A stretch of DNA of 64,000 bases from Dactylorhiza incarnata (GCA_033032865.1 JAWHQI010000065.1:4526001-4590000), one strand, 5' to 3'; counted from the stretch's first letter, positions 1 to 12,043 are shown. A program made the numbers and translations. The notes: a model not told the origin generated them from the sequence alone.

Positions 1-1715
1 ATGAGGATGATCTATCAAGATGGTTTATCTCCTTGAAGGTGAAGTCTTCTTTATTTTGTGCTTCTTCTTCTATGTTTGTTGATTTGATGGGTTTAGTAAA
101 TTTAACAGGGCTCATCCAAGCAGGTTTGGTAGATGGTATTGAACTTGTTGAGGGATCAGCCCCTAGCCCCAGATTCTTATGTCTTATTGTTTGTTTTTCA
201 GTGATTTCTGTAAGTGTTTGGCTTCTGACTTTTATAGATTCTTCAAAAGCTTTTGTCTGGGATACCTTATTCTTAAGGAGTTGATTTTCTATTTTAGCAC
301 TTTCTATTTCCTTTTCTCTTTTTATTGATTTTACACCTTAGTTCGTAATTTTTTGAACATGTGTCCTCTATATTTCTCATATTAATTTGTTCTTTTAGAT
401 CCTTAATTTCTTGTTTAGCTTTTAGTTGATCTAAACAGAATCCTTTAAAATCATTTTTGAAATCATCACATAAAAAATCTATTTCATCAAAAATGCTTAC
501 CTCATCCTTATCCTCAGATTCCTCTATGAGAATAAGGCTATTTGCTTTTGTTGTTGAATTTTCTTTTTCATCTTCAGAAGAGATGCTTCCTTCTGATCCT
601 GTTTCACTCCATGATTTAGCAGCATATTCTTCCTTTGAGCTTTCAAAAGCCATTAAGCATAGGTCTTCTTGCTTAGACTCTTCATTGTCACATTTAGATG
701 AGGTGCTGTCCTCAGAATCTGTTTCACTCCAAGCTTCTGCAATGAAGCCTCTTTCTTTCTTCTTCCCCTTTTTCTTGAGATCTTTCTTTTTCAGATCTTT
801 CTTTTTCTCAGCATTTTTTGGACATTCTGGGGCAATATGTCCAGTTTTCCTGCAGGAATAACAAACAATTTCTTTAGTAGGAGTCTTACTTGGTGTTGAC
901 TCTCTTCTTCTAGACTCATCTGTCCTGACCCATTTCTTGAATCTTCTGGCCAGGAGACTGAATAATTCTTCTTCATTAACATGGGTTTCTTCTTCTGTTA
1001 CTTTTAATGCAATGTTTCTATCTTTTGAAGAGGTTGGAGTGTTTTCCCTTCTTTCCTTCTCTTCTCTGGTTTTCAGTAGTTGCTCATAGGATTTGCGTTT
1101 TCCTAAGAGGGCATCTGTTGAGATTTCCTTTTGTCCTCTTGTATCTCTTATTGCCCATATTCTTGAGTCTCATGAACTTGGGAGACTCATTAATAGTTTG
1201 TCATTGATCTCTATGAGAGATATCTCTCTATCCAAGTTCCTTAATTGATTGATGATCAGACTGAATCTGTCATACATCTTAGATATGTTTTCTTCATTCT
1301 TCTTTTGGAAGTTCTCATATTGGGAGATCAATAGAGCCTTCTTATCTTTCCTTTCATCAGCACTTCCTTCTACCATCTTTGTAAGAGCCTCCAAGATTTC
1401 TTTGGCTGATTCACAGTCAACAACCCTTTGAAAGATTTCATCTGAGAGGGTTGAGACAAGAATGTTCACAGCTTTTGCATCATATGCTCTTGCCTTCTTC
1501 TCATCATCTGTCCACTCAGCCCTTGGGACAAGTGTTTGAGTCACTTTACCACTTGAGTCCTTTCTATAAGGCTTGGGAGGACCTGTCAAAATAACATTAA
1601 ACAATTCTTCATCAGTAGAATTCATATAGATCCTAATTCTTGTTTTCCAAAGTGCAAACTTTTCAAGATTGCACATTGGTGGTCTAGTGGAAGCATAATC
1701 TTTGATTTGTGCCAT
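1..1715 (-). pseudogene. Element A gag and start of the gag-pol linker (broken)
   Basis: Retrotransposon capsid and nucleocapsid protein of the copia type (DUF4219/UBN2 family). The start at 1715 matches the gag start of element D, and the first 180 residues are nearly identical to it. A single TGG to TGA change near residue 182 (1170-1172) stops the frame, which is otherwise open to 294. A CCHC zinc knuckle (CYSCRKTGHIAPEC) is encoded near 830-870, followed by lysine repeats and a long acidic, probably coiled-coil linker. Near 335-345 a one-base indel moves the linker into another frame, where it runs on to the left edge. The knuckle would bind the element's RNA in the cytoplasmic particle. 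Two inactivating breaks make this copy non-functional. Confidence 0.88.
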
Positions 1716-1793
1716 AAAAAGTTTTTAGAAATATATATATATATGAGGTAGGATCTTTTTGATCAAGGAGTTACCCCTTTTTGATCAACCTAC

Positions 1794-1804
1794 CTCTGAT
1801 ACCA
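1794..1804 (-). other. Primer binding site of element A
   Basis: On the minus strand this reads TGGTATCAGAG, complementary to the 3' end of plant initiator-Met tRNA. It starts two bases after the LTR end (CTTTCA), the normal spacing for copia elements. The next base departs from the usual GAGC. Confidence 0.9.
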
Positions 1805-1806
1805 AT

Positions 1807-3114
1807 TGAAAGTACAGTTAACCTCACTAGAATTCTCTAGAGGGGGGTGAATAGAGATTTAAGAACATTTTGTGCAAAGTTAATAAATATATATATATAT
1901 GTGTGTAATATTCACAGATTTAAGCTTCCCACACACCAACAAGAATTAAGCAAATAAAGAAAGAAATAGCAAAAAGAAAATCACAGCACAACACAAAAAA
2001 ATATAGTGGTTCCCCAAAGTTTGGCTAGTCCACTCTTCTACCCCCTTGGTAGGAATTCACTATCTTGTACTGAGTCTTTTATTAAGGAGACTCTTAGAAC
2101 CAGCCTGAGTCTTTTGATAAGGAGACTCTTAGAACCACTACAACTGAATTTTTTGAAGAGAGATTCTTAAAACTCTTTTACACAATTGATATTTGAATAA
2201 GAATGAGAAGAAGAAGTAGATGGAAAATAATCGAAGCAAGAAAGAATCTTCTTCCTAGTAAGAAGAGTAGAAGCACAAGTATAGTGAATGAAATCTCTCT
2301 TCTATAGTGAGAAGGAGATTATAAGCCCTTTTCTCTTTCAGTGAGAGCTTTCAGAAATTGCAGCAGTATGGCTTCAGAAGAAGAAGGCTTTTTCTTGCTG
2401 CAACACTTTTTAACTTTTCTCAATTTTCTCTTTCTTCTCTCTTGGGAGCTTTTCTTCTTTTTCATAAATGGAGTGGATCACTTGTCCTTTTTCTTTGTCG
2501 ACCTCCTTGTGTATTTATAGCTCTGGTTATTCGAAAATATTGTTATAGGAGAATAATCAATTAGCTCATAGAGAAATGGTAAGAGAGAAAAGTTTCCATA
2601 ATCATTATATCTGTAGAAGGAAAGAGATCATTCTATTTTCAAATAATGTCCATAATAATCTTAATCAAATTAGCCAAAAATCATTTAGATGGAAAGACTG
2701 ATTCAGAACGGCTAGAAAAGAATAATATAATTCCATAAAATTCAGATCTACAGAAAGAAGGAAAGAGATCTGGCGAGTTTTTGAATCTGTCACAGAAATC
2801 GACGTGCGTCGATTACTATTCGACGTAAGCGTCGATTTCAGCCTAGCTAGACGTCGAGAAGAAAATATGGAAGGAGCGTCTACTGAGGTGCGTCGACTTT
2901 ACTGGGTGCGTCGACTAGAAATCAAAGTTACGTCGACTTTGGTTATGTCGAATTCTGTTTAGAGTTACTTCGACTCAGTATGAGAGATGCGTCGACTACA
3001 CTTCGACGTTGCGTCGATTACTATTCGACACATATTTTACTTAAACTAATTTTTCACTCTGAGAAATCATTTTCTACACATTTCTAGGGGTTAAGATAAA
3101 TCATTTCCCCAACA
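1807..3114 (-). repeat. 5' LTR of element A (about 1,308 bp)
   Basis: On the minus strand it starts TGTTGGGGAAATGA at 3114 and ends GTACTTTCA at 1807. A TATAAATA promoter box lies at 2519-2512 (minus). U3 (about 2797-3030) is dense in CGTCGA-type motifs. U5 has tandem 34-bp repeats (ACTCAGGCTGG type) and the conserved hairpin AGTGG...CCACT at 2005-2034. It is clearly more diverged from the D LTRs than those are from each other. Confidence 0.9.
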
Positions 3115-3116
3115 CC

Positions 3117-3644
3117 ACTCTTAAAAATAGCACAATCGCTTATAATAAAGCTAGACATAATTTAAAGATCAAGAATGATGAATTAAAATCAAAAATCAAC
3201 TTGCTTATGAAAATTGTGCATACAAATTCACAATATCAAACTATATTTAAAAACAAGTTGAATATGAATATGAACATCTTAACTAAGTTTAATAATTGGA
3301 GTAAGGAACATAAAGGATTTGTTAATCTAAATCTAAATCACCATTATTTACAAAAGTATGTATCTCCTAAAGTAAAATCAAATATGCAAAAATTTCCTAT
3401 GAAAAATGATTTCAAATGTCATCATTATTTTAAGCCTAAGTTTAATGAATATGGAAATTTAATGCAAAATTATAATATTAAACCTAAGTATGAGTGGAGC
3501 CCCAAAATTAAAGATGAAACATTAACTCCACTTGAAAGGGTCCATTCGTACTTGTCTCCCCAAAAGCCATCTCACTATATTTGGGTACCCAAAGGAACCA
3601 TCCCACATGGTCCCCTTTGGTTACCTAAAACTCTTATTCATTAG
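3117..3644 (+). pseudogene. Element B gag-linker fragment
   Basis: The frame is open from the element A junction at 3117 to a stop at 3644, about 175 codons, rich in Lys, Asn, His and Tyr. It ends in an IWVPKG motif, the same motif that lies just before the protease in element K (around 58825, minus), so this is the C-terminal linker of a Sirevirus gag-pol. The DSG protease expected next is absent. The CCHC pattern seen at this place in K is reduced here to CHHY. It is not a host gene. Confidence 0.7.
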
Positions 3645-5907
3645 GTATCATCAATTGCATGAAGTAGAATCCTTTCAAAATGAAATATACAAAGTTCTAC
3701 TTCCAGATATGCTTTCATGTCTTTTAATTTTTCTTGTTTTCTTATTTCTTTTGATCTATCATGTCATGGTCATCCTATACAGTATTAAAAATATGATTTT
3801 ATCTCTTAAAAGCTTAATATGTTTATAAAATCAAATTGATCAAAATTCAAAATCATTTTTTATTTTGATGACCAATCTTTTATTCTTATATTCATTGCTT
3901 CTAAATATCTTATATTATCCATATGAATCAAACTCTAAATTTGTTATAAGATATTTCAAATTAAATCTGGTTATTAGGCTATTAAGATTTTTAGCCTTCA
4001 CCAACAAGTGGTTTAGTGAAATAACTTGATCTAAAAGAAAATTCAAGATCTAAATAAAAGCTCAACTTTCAATATGGTTGTCTTTGTTCACAACAAAAAA
4101 AATTATATTGTGTTCACTCCTTGATGTCAAACATGATCAAAACCATCACTATTGTTCACCTATCAAAAATCAGATATATATATATATATTCAAAATTCTT
4201 AATTAAAAGAAAATCACTAAAATATATTGAAAGAATTTATCTTCATAATGAATATTGATGTCACTCGCACCACCATGATCTATTGATGTCCGTTGCTAAA
4301 ATTCTCTAAAATCATATATCATAACTCACATCAAATATCTTCTAAAAACAACTATTTCTATCACATCCATATGAATTATATGATGACAATTAATATTATA
4401 ATTGTTTTACAATGGTGGGGGTATTATGTGTGTATTGTGATTTATTTCTAGTTTAGACCTTTGAATCATTTTGATATCAAATCAAATAGAATTGTCACTC
4501 CATTCTAGGTCTCTAAGTTGAAACACAATCAAAACTTGATATAACAATAATCTCAAACTTATCATTCTAACATTGCCACCTAAAGAATATTTGTGTCTAT
4601 GTTAGGCTTTATTTGTTTACCAACATATACAGGCTGGGTATTCTCATCTAGGGCTTATCCATGGTATGATTGTGCATGAACATTATTGTTAATCTCTAAA
4701 ATCATGCATATTTGAGTTGTTCATTCATGTCCTCTCATGCTTACATTTCCTATCATTTTCAAACTACATTGGTAATTATAAGCCTTAAAAAATATTAAAA
4801 TGGAGATATAATGAAATATATCACTTGCAAAGTTTATTTGGAAAAGTCATATACAAAATCGCTAATGTTTCATGCAATTTGGACTATCTAGACATCTCCT
4901 AAAATTCTAAAATTTCTGCATGAAACTATTATTGGGACACTTAATCAAGATCAACAATTAAAAATTTCAAAATAATAAAAAATCATGTACTGTTTCCCGC
5001 GCTAGTGCTAACGGCGGCGCTAGCGCACCTATGTGTTTTTTTGTATTTTTAAAATTTTGAAAAATCCCTAAAAATATATTAATCTACGTGTACTATTCAT
5101 TTCTGCACTTTTGCTTTTATTACATTTTTGAAAAATCAAATACAAAAATACAAAAGCCAAATTACAAAAAAAATATCTTTTGCCTTTTTTGGTTTTTTGT
5201 CATTTGGTTAAATTCTGTTTCTAAAAGCAAAAATCAATTACAAAAATATAAAAAAAAAAACAAGTATCAAAAATTATTATTTTGAACTTAACTTTTCTAT
5301 TTACATGTATCTTGCGAAAGGGTGATTTGGGCTATCATCCCATCATATCACCTAGTACCGGGCGAACCTCTCATCAGGTAGTCCTCGGGAAGTCCAAGAT
5401 CAATCTTATGAGTTCAAACTTTAAATTAAAATTATTTTGCAAAAATATCAAAAATACTGTATGGACATCATTGAGAAAATCAAGCATGATTTAATCTATT
5501 ATTTAGAACGTCTATAATGTTGCAATTTATCCTTTCAAACCACTTTGAACATTGTTTTCATCATGTTAATATGTGCATCAATTATATTGTAAAAGTTGTT
5601 TAGAAACAAGCTTAGCATGCCTCTAAGTATGAGTAAATGTTTTATGTTTGACAATGATCTTTATTCACTCACTTATTTTGGCATTGTCTACATATGTGTT
5701 TAATCCAAGAAAGCTTGTGTATGTTTTGTATTAGTACAATGAATTAAAATTGCACAAGTATCTTACCTACACTCCTTTATTTGCACTTTTAAAAAGTTAA
5801 GAAAAGTGGTTATCTTTCTCATAAATTATATTGGTTTGCAAAACAAGTGTATTCAGAGAACTTTGTACAAAACAAAATCATAAAATAAAGTGACAAAGAT
5901 AACTCCA

Positions 5908-6149
5908 CCAAGCACTACTTGAACCTTTTGATAAGTCTTAATAAGGGTTGTGAGGTTGAGCACCTTGGAAAGAATAGTAAAGTATCTTGTGCAAACCATA
6001 ACTTTCTTTCAAAATAAAAACCACTTATTCTTAAGTACACCGGATCACAAAAAAAAATCAATATTGAAGAATAAAATTATGTGCTCCCCCAAGCACTACT
6101 TTGCGCCCTGATAGGTCTTAATGAGCATTGTGTGTGCAAAGCACCTTGG
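5908..6149 (+). repeat. Pair of 61-bp boxes in the B spacer (5908-5968, 6089-6149)
   Basis: Both copies begin CCAAGCACTACTT, contain GATARGTCTTAAT in the middle, and end GCACCTTGG, and both are exactly 61 bp. Homologous copies occur in F (29906-29966) and K (54552-54612 and 54717-54776, minus). The flanks are much less similar, so the boxes look constrained. Their function is unknown. Confidence 0.75.
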
Positions 6150-6265
6150 TAGTTGTACTTTTTTTGTGTGCATTAAAGTGTGTGGAAGTAAAATTATTTG
6201 TGTTTTATTGTGCTCTTTACTTTGCATATTACTTGTATTTTTAATTAAAACATGTGTTAACTCTA

Positions 6266-6672
6266 TACGTGCAGAAAAAAAACTGGGCCCAGGGGGCCGG
6301 CCCGGGCCCGGCCCCGAAAAAGCCCGGCGAGGCCCGGGCCCGGGCCGGGCTTAGGGGGCCTAACTGGGCCCCCATATTAGGCAAATGCCCGGCCCGGTGC
6401 CCGGGCCGGGCCGAGCCGGGCAAAGCCCGGTTTACCGGGCTCTTGAAAAGCCCAGTTTGGCCCCCTAAGCTGCCATGGCAGCTTGCTACCATGGCAGACA
6501 TAAGGTCGGGCCCGGCCCTGGGGGCCTTGGCAGGCCCCCATTTGGAGGGAAAGCCCGAGCCCGGCCCGGCCCGGTTAAGACTAGGCCCGGGCCGGGCCCG
6601 GTTGGGAAGAAGCCCGGGCCCGGTAGGCCCGGTCTCGGCCCGGGCCCGCCGGGCTTTTTGGACAGGACTAGT
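6266..6672. mobile_element. GC-rich non-autonomous insertion, possibly hAT-like
   Basis: This 407-bp island is made of GGCCCGGGCC-type blocks in an AT-rich spacer. The flanks TAACTCTA (6258-6265) and TTACTCTA (6673-6680) are an imperfect 8-bp duplication, the size produced by hAT transposases. The related spacers in F and K lack the island, which supports an insertion. The ends are only weakly inverted (CAGAAAAAAAACTGG against CTGTCCAAAAAGCCC). The centre holds the palindrome CTGCCATGGCAG. Reading frames across it are low-complexity artefacts. Confidence 0.5.
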
Positions 6673-7823
6673 TTACTCTACTCAAAAATACACTTTTGTG
6701 CACATCATTATCTTCCATAACACTTCTTCTCATGAGTATTGGATCCTAATGCTAATTCTAGACTACTCTTTATTTATGAAATGCACTAGATAACCTAGCA
6801 TGCTTTCTACAATGTTTGGTATGTTTTGAAATTGTGAATTAAAGTAACATTGTAGTAATCTCTTTTTGATAAAATTATTTCATGATTGGTTACTTTATTG
6901 TTAAACTTAAAGATTTTAATTGAAAAATGATTTACAAAAACATCTTCTTTTTGAAATTTAACTCATATATCTTTTTATGGATCATCATTAATTATAATAA
7001 GATGTTTCTTGTATTTCTATAAGTCTTCCGCATCATAACCATATAATCGTTTTACCTTGCGCTTTCATGCTTACTTAAAGTCTTTTATTTTTGTGTGCAT
7101 CATCACTTGAATCTTAAAATTCCTTTCTTTCAATAAGTGGTAGACTTGCTTGGTAAACTTTATATTGGTTACTCTAAACATGAATATTTTTTTATTAAAA
7201 ACTCTGATTTATTTCTATGAAAATATTATTACGCTAAAAACTCTGATTTATTAATGGACTTCAAAATAGCTATGTGAGTGTTTTCATAAATTCAAATAAA
7301 AATATAAATCCATAGGTTATGTCATTAGATTTAAAACGCTTAAATATTTCCAATAATTATTATTCATGACTTCATATCTCACCATAGCGGGGCGTAGGGT
7401 TGTAGACATTAGATAACCTTTATCTCTAGTCATGTCTTGTCCTTAACTAGGGAGGGTTCCAGTGGGGCCTTGCGAGGCACTGGGGGGAAAGAGTGCTAGG
7501 TTGAGTTGTGTCTAGTGTTTGCATATGGGACTAACACCCCAACCTACGGCATGTATGTAGCTCCTCATGCCCATCCGTCACTTAGTACGGGGCTAGGGTG
7601 TAGACATATTGTCTGGGTAGTTTAGTTACTTGGAAATCATTACCTTCTGTTTATGCTACAAACTCTGATTTATGAAAATGTTGTAATACTCAAACTCTGA
7701 TCTATTTAAATGAAAAGTATTCTAAAACTCCTTATCATTTCCTTCTCTACAAGCTCGATCATGCTTTTATCTTATTATCAATTTTTAAGTGGTGTCTCCT
7801 TACCCGCTTTTGATAATAACAAA

Positions 7824-8068
7824 AGGGGGAGAACTAACATGATAAATATAATCTGCTATCAAAATATAATGCTTAATTAAGATGATAGCTCACATATTAG
7901 GAGAGCATTCACTTAGGGGGAGCATGTATTTAGGGGGAGCAATTCTAAATGCTAAAATCGATAATTATCCTAAGTCATCACTTTCACACACACAAGTGTG
8001 TTTCTTCATGCTTATATATTAATGCTCTGATTTATCATTAATGGATTTGTTATTATAAAAAGGGGGAG
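7824..8068 (+). other. Multiple polypurine tracts of element B
   Basis: AGGGGGAG-type tracts occur at 7824-7831, 7914-7923, 7931-7940 and 8061-8068. The last is two bases from the LTR and is the expected plus-strand primer. Tandem polypurine tracts upstream of the 3' LTR are a known Sirevirus feature. Confidence 0.85.
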
Positions 8069-8070
8069 TT

Positions 8071-9321
8071 TGTTGGAACATGGTCTTCCGCATCTCCTAG
8101 GTTTGAGAATAACAAATCCTATGTGCATTTGATCTTGTGTGTTTAAGTGTGCAGGATAACAAAGTCCACATGACTCAAGGATTACATAAGTAGGTTGCCC
8201 CCAACGTTGAGCCATCAAATCCAAATCTCCTACTAGCACTGGCGGTAGTACTAGAGCAGGCGCTAGCTGTCGTTCGACGAACTGAAAGCGGCGCTCGACA
8301 AAATTCTCATCACGGCGTTCGACGAAAATTCGCTCGACGAAATCTTAGCGGCGTTCGACGAAATCTCGTTCGACGAAATATTGGCTTAAGCGAAACTGCC
8401 GGAAAAACATATAGAAGGAGATAGAGCCCAGCGGTATCCGATAGCGCCCGGCGGTATCCGATAGCGCAGGCGATAGCAAGAAGCACAGTAGGCAAGAGAG
8501 AAAAGTTTCCTCCGATTGAAGATTCTGCCGCGCAGAATGTGTCCTAATATGGGATAGCGCCGGTGGTAGCACTAGCGCAGGCGCTAGCGCTAAGTCTATA
8601 AAAAGGACATCTTGGCTCCGTCTTCTCAAGCCTCTTGAGATCCAGAATTCCAGAGCTTCGTGCCACAGCATAGAGAGGAAGTTTCAGAGAGATACTCCCA
8701 CAAATCCATAAAGACTAAAGGAGATCCGTGGAGAAGATTTCAACACGCGTCATCATCGTGATGAAAGACCGCATCGACTATGATCATACTACGCGTCTTC
8801 GTCTACTTCTCCAAGAGATCCACATAGAGGGAGTTTTATATTATTGTCTTTTTATTTCACATCTTTTCTGTAATCGTTTAGTAAATTCCCCTCGTGTTGG
8901 CGACTAGGTCTGGGTAGGACTTAGGATAGAAATTTGCCTCGTGTTGGCGACTAGGTCTCGGGTGTAGGTCTAGGGGGTGCTCGAGGCCATATCCGGGGAA
9001 GGGTTTGCTAAAGCGGCTTGAGGCCGTATCTGAGGAAGGATCGGCTAAAGTCAGCCGGTTCGTGGGGACACGAGTCGGTATAGAAAACAAAAGGAGTCTT
9101 TCTATTCGCTTTGATTTCTAGCTTCGATAAGAGATCAAGTTTTGTAATCATGCTTCTCAAGTTAGTAAAATCATGTCTTTACTTTTACTTCACTTGATTT
9201 GTCTTGATCTTCTCTAGTTTAATAATCAAAGCTTTTTCAAAGTTATTCAAAATATAATATAAGTTTTTAAAACCCTTATTCACCCCCCCCCCCCCCGCTA
9301 AGGGCGCCTACCGATCCAACA
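8071..9321 (+). repeat. 3' LTR of element B (1,251 bp, group T)
   Basis: It starts TGTTGGAACATGG and ends GATCCAACA. U3 carries TTCGACGA repeats (8270-8390) and GGCGCTAGC motifs. A TATAAAAAGG box is at 8597-8606. U5 repeats the phrase GTGTTGGCGACTAGGTCT twice (8897 and 8944). A C tract near 9281-9297 precedes the end. The first part is homologous to the fragment captured in element D (27418-27962). Confidence 0.92.
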
Positions 9322-9760
9322 CTTACTTTATTCATATCACTAATCTTTTGTTGCTTAGGAGAAGGTCAGGCTAAGTGCTGAAGGAGCTTATCAAGAAGAG
9401 CTAAACAAGTTGTCTCGACGACACAATCAGTTGTCTCGACGACATGCAGCATATCTCGACAATAAATGGACCAAGTTGGAAAGAAGCATAACGACGACAT
9501 GTCTCGACGACATACTAGAGTATCGTCAAAACAGGATACAGCTACTAAATACGATACTGGTTCGACAAATAAGAGTCGTCCGATGAAACTTTAATCAATT
9601 TATCAGTACAAATGATAAGGTATGTGCCTCTTCATCTACCTACACTTTAAATAGAATGAATACTTAGGATAAAAATTATGCTCTCATTTTCCCCAAGATA
9701 TTCCTACGACAAACTTCCGTTCCATCTCCGACAACTGCTACTTCTCACGATTCTTCTGCA
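9322..9760 (+). other. Leader of the N accessory ORF with CGACGACAT repeats
   Basis: No ORF is visible. Short TCTCGACGACA motifs recur at about 9413-9510, with related CGACAAATA and ATCGTCAAAA later. This vocabulary is otherwise found in the U3 part of LTRs, including N's own (12480-13090). The region may be a U3-derived promoter for the ORF, but that is inference. Confidence 0.45.
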
Positions 9761-12043
9761 ATGGCTCCCAAGAAAGAAGAGACCTCGGTAATTTTTGGGT
9801 GTGAGCTTCAGCGAGGAGGCTTCAACTCCTGTTCAGAAGAAATTAGGTCCATAATAGGGTTACCAGAATCAGCGGGCCTCGAATATCTGCTGAGTGAACC
9901 CTGCATCCTTCTCAACAGAGAGCTCCTGGAATTCTATGGAGGAGCAAGATTAAACAGTTTTGAATCCTCAGTGAAATCAGTTGTAGCTGGGAAGAAAGTG
10001 AGAGTATCTACGAAGAGCCTGGGAAAGACATTATGTTTGCCTCGGCTAAAGGCAGAAGAAGAGGTTGAGGTGTCCACTGACGACATCTCTGCAAGTTTTG
10101 AGTGGTGTGGGCGCTCTGGAAAGACCTATGGGTCTATCAAAAAGGCGGATTTCAACCAAAACGGGAAGTTTCTCGCCGACATCATCGGAAAAGTCATGCT
10201 ATGCAAACCGGGTTCTCATGACCGGATCTCCAAGGAAATGTTTGAAGTAATGTGCAAGATCATTCTCTCCAAGAAGACTGGCTGGAGGGAATTTCTATTC
10301 CAAAAAATTAAAAGCAGTCTGAAGACCCCCTCATTTGGGAGAATTCTCTCCATCTTCTTTCTAAATTCCCTTGGGGAAGTGCTCAACAGAAAGATGGGAG
10401 TGCCTCTGCACTACTCCAAAATACAGAACTCCAAGATGTTGGATAGGTGGGATAGGCATATATCCAAAGGACCTATAACTACTTCTTCAGTTCAGCAGAA
10501 GAAGTCAAAGAAAGTTGCCAAGGTGGCTGCCTCATAGGAGGAGTCCTCTATTAGCTCTGAGGAAGGAAGGGCCCCATCCCAACAAATCCCTGATCAAATT
10601 TAGGGGGAGATGTCTCTGCATCAAGATATCTCAGAGCAAGTAGCTGAACCTGCTAACATAGAGGTGGTTGAAGAGAGGAAAAGTTCAATCCAGGAAAGTG
10701 ATCTAGTTGAGGGGGATTTCCAACCTGGGAGCTCAGCCCAAGATACTGCAATGGTTGAGGGGGAGACCCATCTGGGGTGCTCTACCCTAGTATCTCAGGA
10801 AGATCTTGTCTAGCTGGAGATCATTCCAGAAGCAAGAGCTGAAAGCATAGGACAAGAGCCAGAAACAGTTAAGAACACTGAACCCTCCACTGGGCTTTAG
10901 CTGGCTCTTGGAGGAAAGACAATAATCATAATAGAAAGTGATCCAATGAAGGTTGCATCTCTTAAGATTTCAACATTTCAGATCAATGACTGCTCATCTG
11001 ACAGTGCTCTTAAAGATGCCCCGAAAGAAAGATTTGCTCCATAGGACAATGCTGCGGAAACTTCCTCTGCTCAATCAGGATCATTATTCCACATGATCTC
11101 AGCATTACTCATTGCTCAGAGGCAGAAAATGGAAACATTCATCCTGCAAACAGTTGATGGACTGAGGAATGAAATGAAGTCTGGGATGAAGACTATGAAG
11201 AAGGAGATACTTCATCTGAACACTCAATATGCTCACTTCTATCACCTAGCAGCTCCAGCCATGGAGCTTGTTGGTGATGAAATCAACAAGGTTGGCCATC
11301 AAACCCATCAGCTCCTGCAGAAACAAACAACCTTTGCAGACAATGTGGAGTGTGCCTTTGGGCAGATAGAAATAGCTATTCACGATGAGAGAGATCACGT
11401 TCTGAACAGAGTTCATGTGAATGCTCAGACCCTGGATGCTCATCTGCTGGAAGTTTGAAACAACTTGGATGCCACTGAACAACAAATTCATGAAAGGCTC
11501 ATTTCGATGCAAGAAACCCTGGATGATCGTCTCATTGAAGAAGTCCTAAAGGAGGAGAAGGCAATCATAAATTCAGGCTCACATCAAGTTATATGGACTG
11601 CAAGTCATGTCAAGCAAGCCTTGCAGAAACCTCCCTCTGGCTATGAATTAGCTGAAGCATCTGTAAGCACATATTCAGAGGAGTATGGTGATGAATTTGG
11701 AGAGTCTGCAACTTCAAAGAAAAGGAAGAAACTCCAGAGCAGGAAGTACAGGCAGAAAAGGCTGAGAGAAGTTGAGTAGAATCCACAAGCAGGCAAGTGG
11801 AGTCCTACCTCCAGGGATATCATATCAAAAAGTTGGATAGAATTTGGATACCCTCAAGAAAGCTCTGAGAGGGTATACTACTCAGCTGATTGGAATCTGC
11901 ATCTTAAGCAAATGGAGAAGAGGAGGAATCACAAACTGACATTCCCTCATGGTCCTCCTCCCTCTCCAAAGAAGATTCCAAAGCCCATCCATTTCTATGA
12001 AAGACAAAAGAGGAAAGGCAAAGGCAGCAGCAGCAGAGGTTGA
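9761..12043 (+). pseudogene. Accessory (env-position) ORF of element N, 760 codons with seven stops
   Basis: A single reading frame runs from ATG 9761 to TGA 12041-12043 without a frameshift. It is cut by stops at 10535, 10601, 10811, 10898, 11042, 11456 and 11777. Six are TAG and one is TGA, as expected from C to T changes at CAG and CGA codons. The N-terminal part (residues 1-258) has charged and aromatic segments that faintly resemble the putative plant transposon protein domain (PF20167-like); this is a weak memory-based match. Residues about 445-605 are strongly heptad-like and probably coiled coil. The C-terminus has basic KKRKK and KRKGK clusters, possible nuclear signals. It sits between pol and the 3' LTR, where Sireviruses may carry an extra ORF. 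In-frame (Q/E)GE codons form purine tracts at 10601, 10709 and 10757. Confidence 0.75.

Larger units (their letters stand above)
1..3114 (-). mobile_element. Element A: Ty1/copia Sirevirus-like retrotransposon, 5' part
   Basis: The element reads right to left: 5' LTR, primer site, gag. Pol and the other LTR lie beyond the left edge. The LTR and gag are close relatives of element D at 24974-29887, so A and D are one family. A is inserted into the gag-linker of element B, whose open frame resumes at 3117. The right flank begins CCACT; the matching target duplication is off-window. Confidence 0.9.
3645..8070 (+). other. Non-coding post-pol spacer of element B
   Basis: AT-rich and without convincing coding. 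It holds a short GCGCTAGCG-rich patch near 5000-5030 (also found in group T LTRs), two 61-bp boxes (5908-5968 and 6089-6149), a GC-rich inserted island (6266-6672), repeated AACTCTGATTTAT phrases (7195-7700), a moderately GC segment at 7385-7640 not seen in F, and the polypurine tracts from 7824. Short reading frames here (for example 5088-5494) resemble nothing. Confidence 0.7.
3115..9321 (+). mobile_element. Element B: pol-less Sirevirus-like retrotransposon (group T), 3' part
   Basis: The visible order is gag-linker fragment (3117-3644), long non-coding spacer, several polypurine tracts, and 3' LTR (8071-9321). No protease, integrase, RT or RNase H can be read in any frame between 3645 and 8070, so pol was lost or never present. 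The spacer is homologous to the post-pol spacers of F (29888-30847) and K (53593-55724). B is inserted into N; the right flank begins CTTAC. Confidence 0.8.

Noticed and set aside
3532..3828. Hydrophobic frame overlapping the B gag-linker
   Set aside because: It overlaps a recognisable linker in another frame and runs into AT-rich spacer; the hydrophobic stretch comes from T-rich DNA.
6121..6793. Gly/Pro/Arg-rich reading frames on both strands
   Set aside because: They come from the GGCCCGGGCC island and have no start context, domain or relatives in the window.
11246..11512. Antisense frame across the N accessory ORF
   Set aside because: It is a shadow of the coiled-coil coding region on the other strand.
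10535..11779. Stop-codon readthrough as an expression strategy for the N ORF
   Set aside because: Seven stops would have to be read through, and the pattern fits C to T decay better; no readthrough signal was seen.
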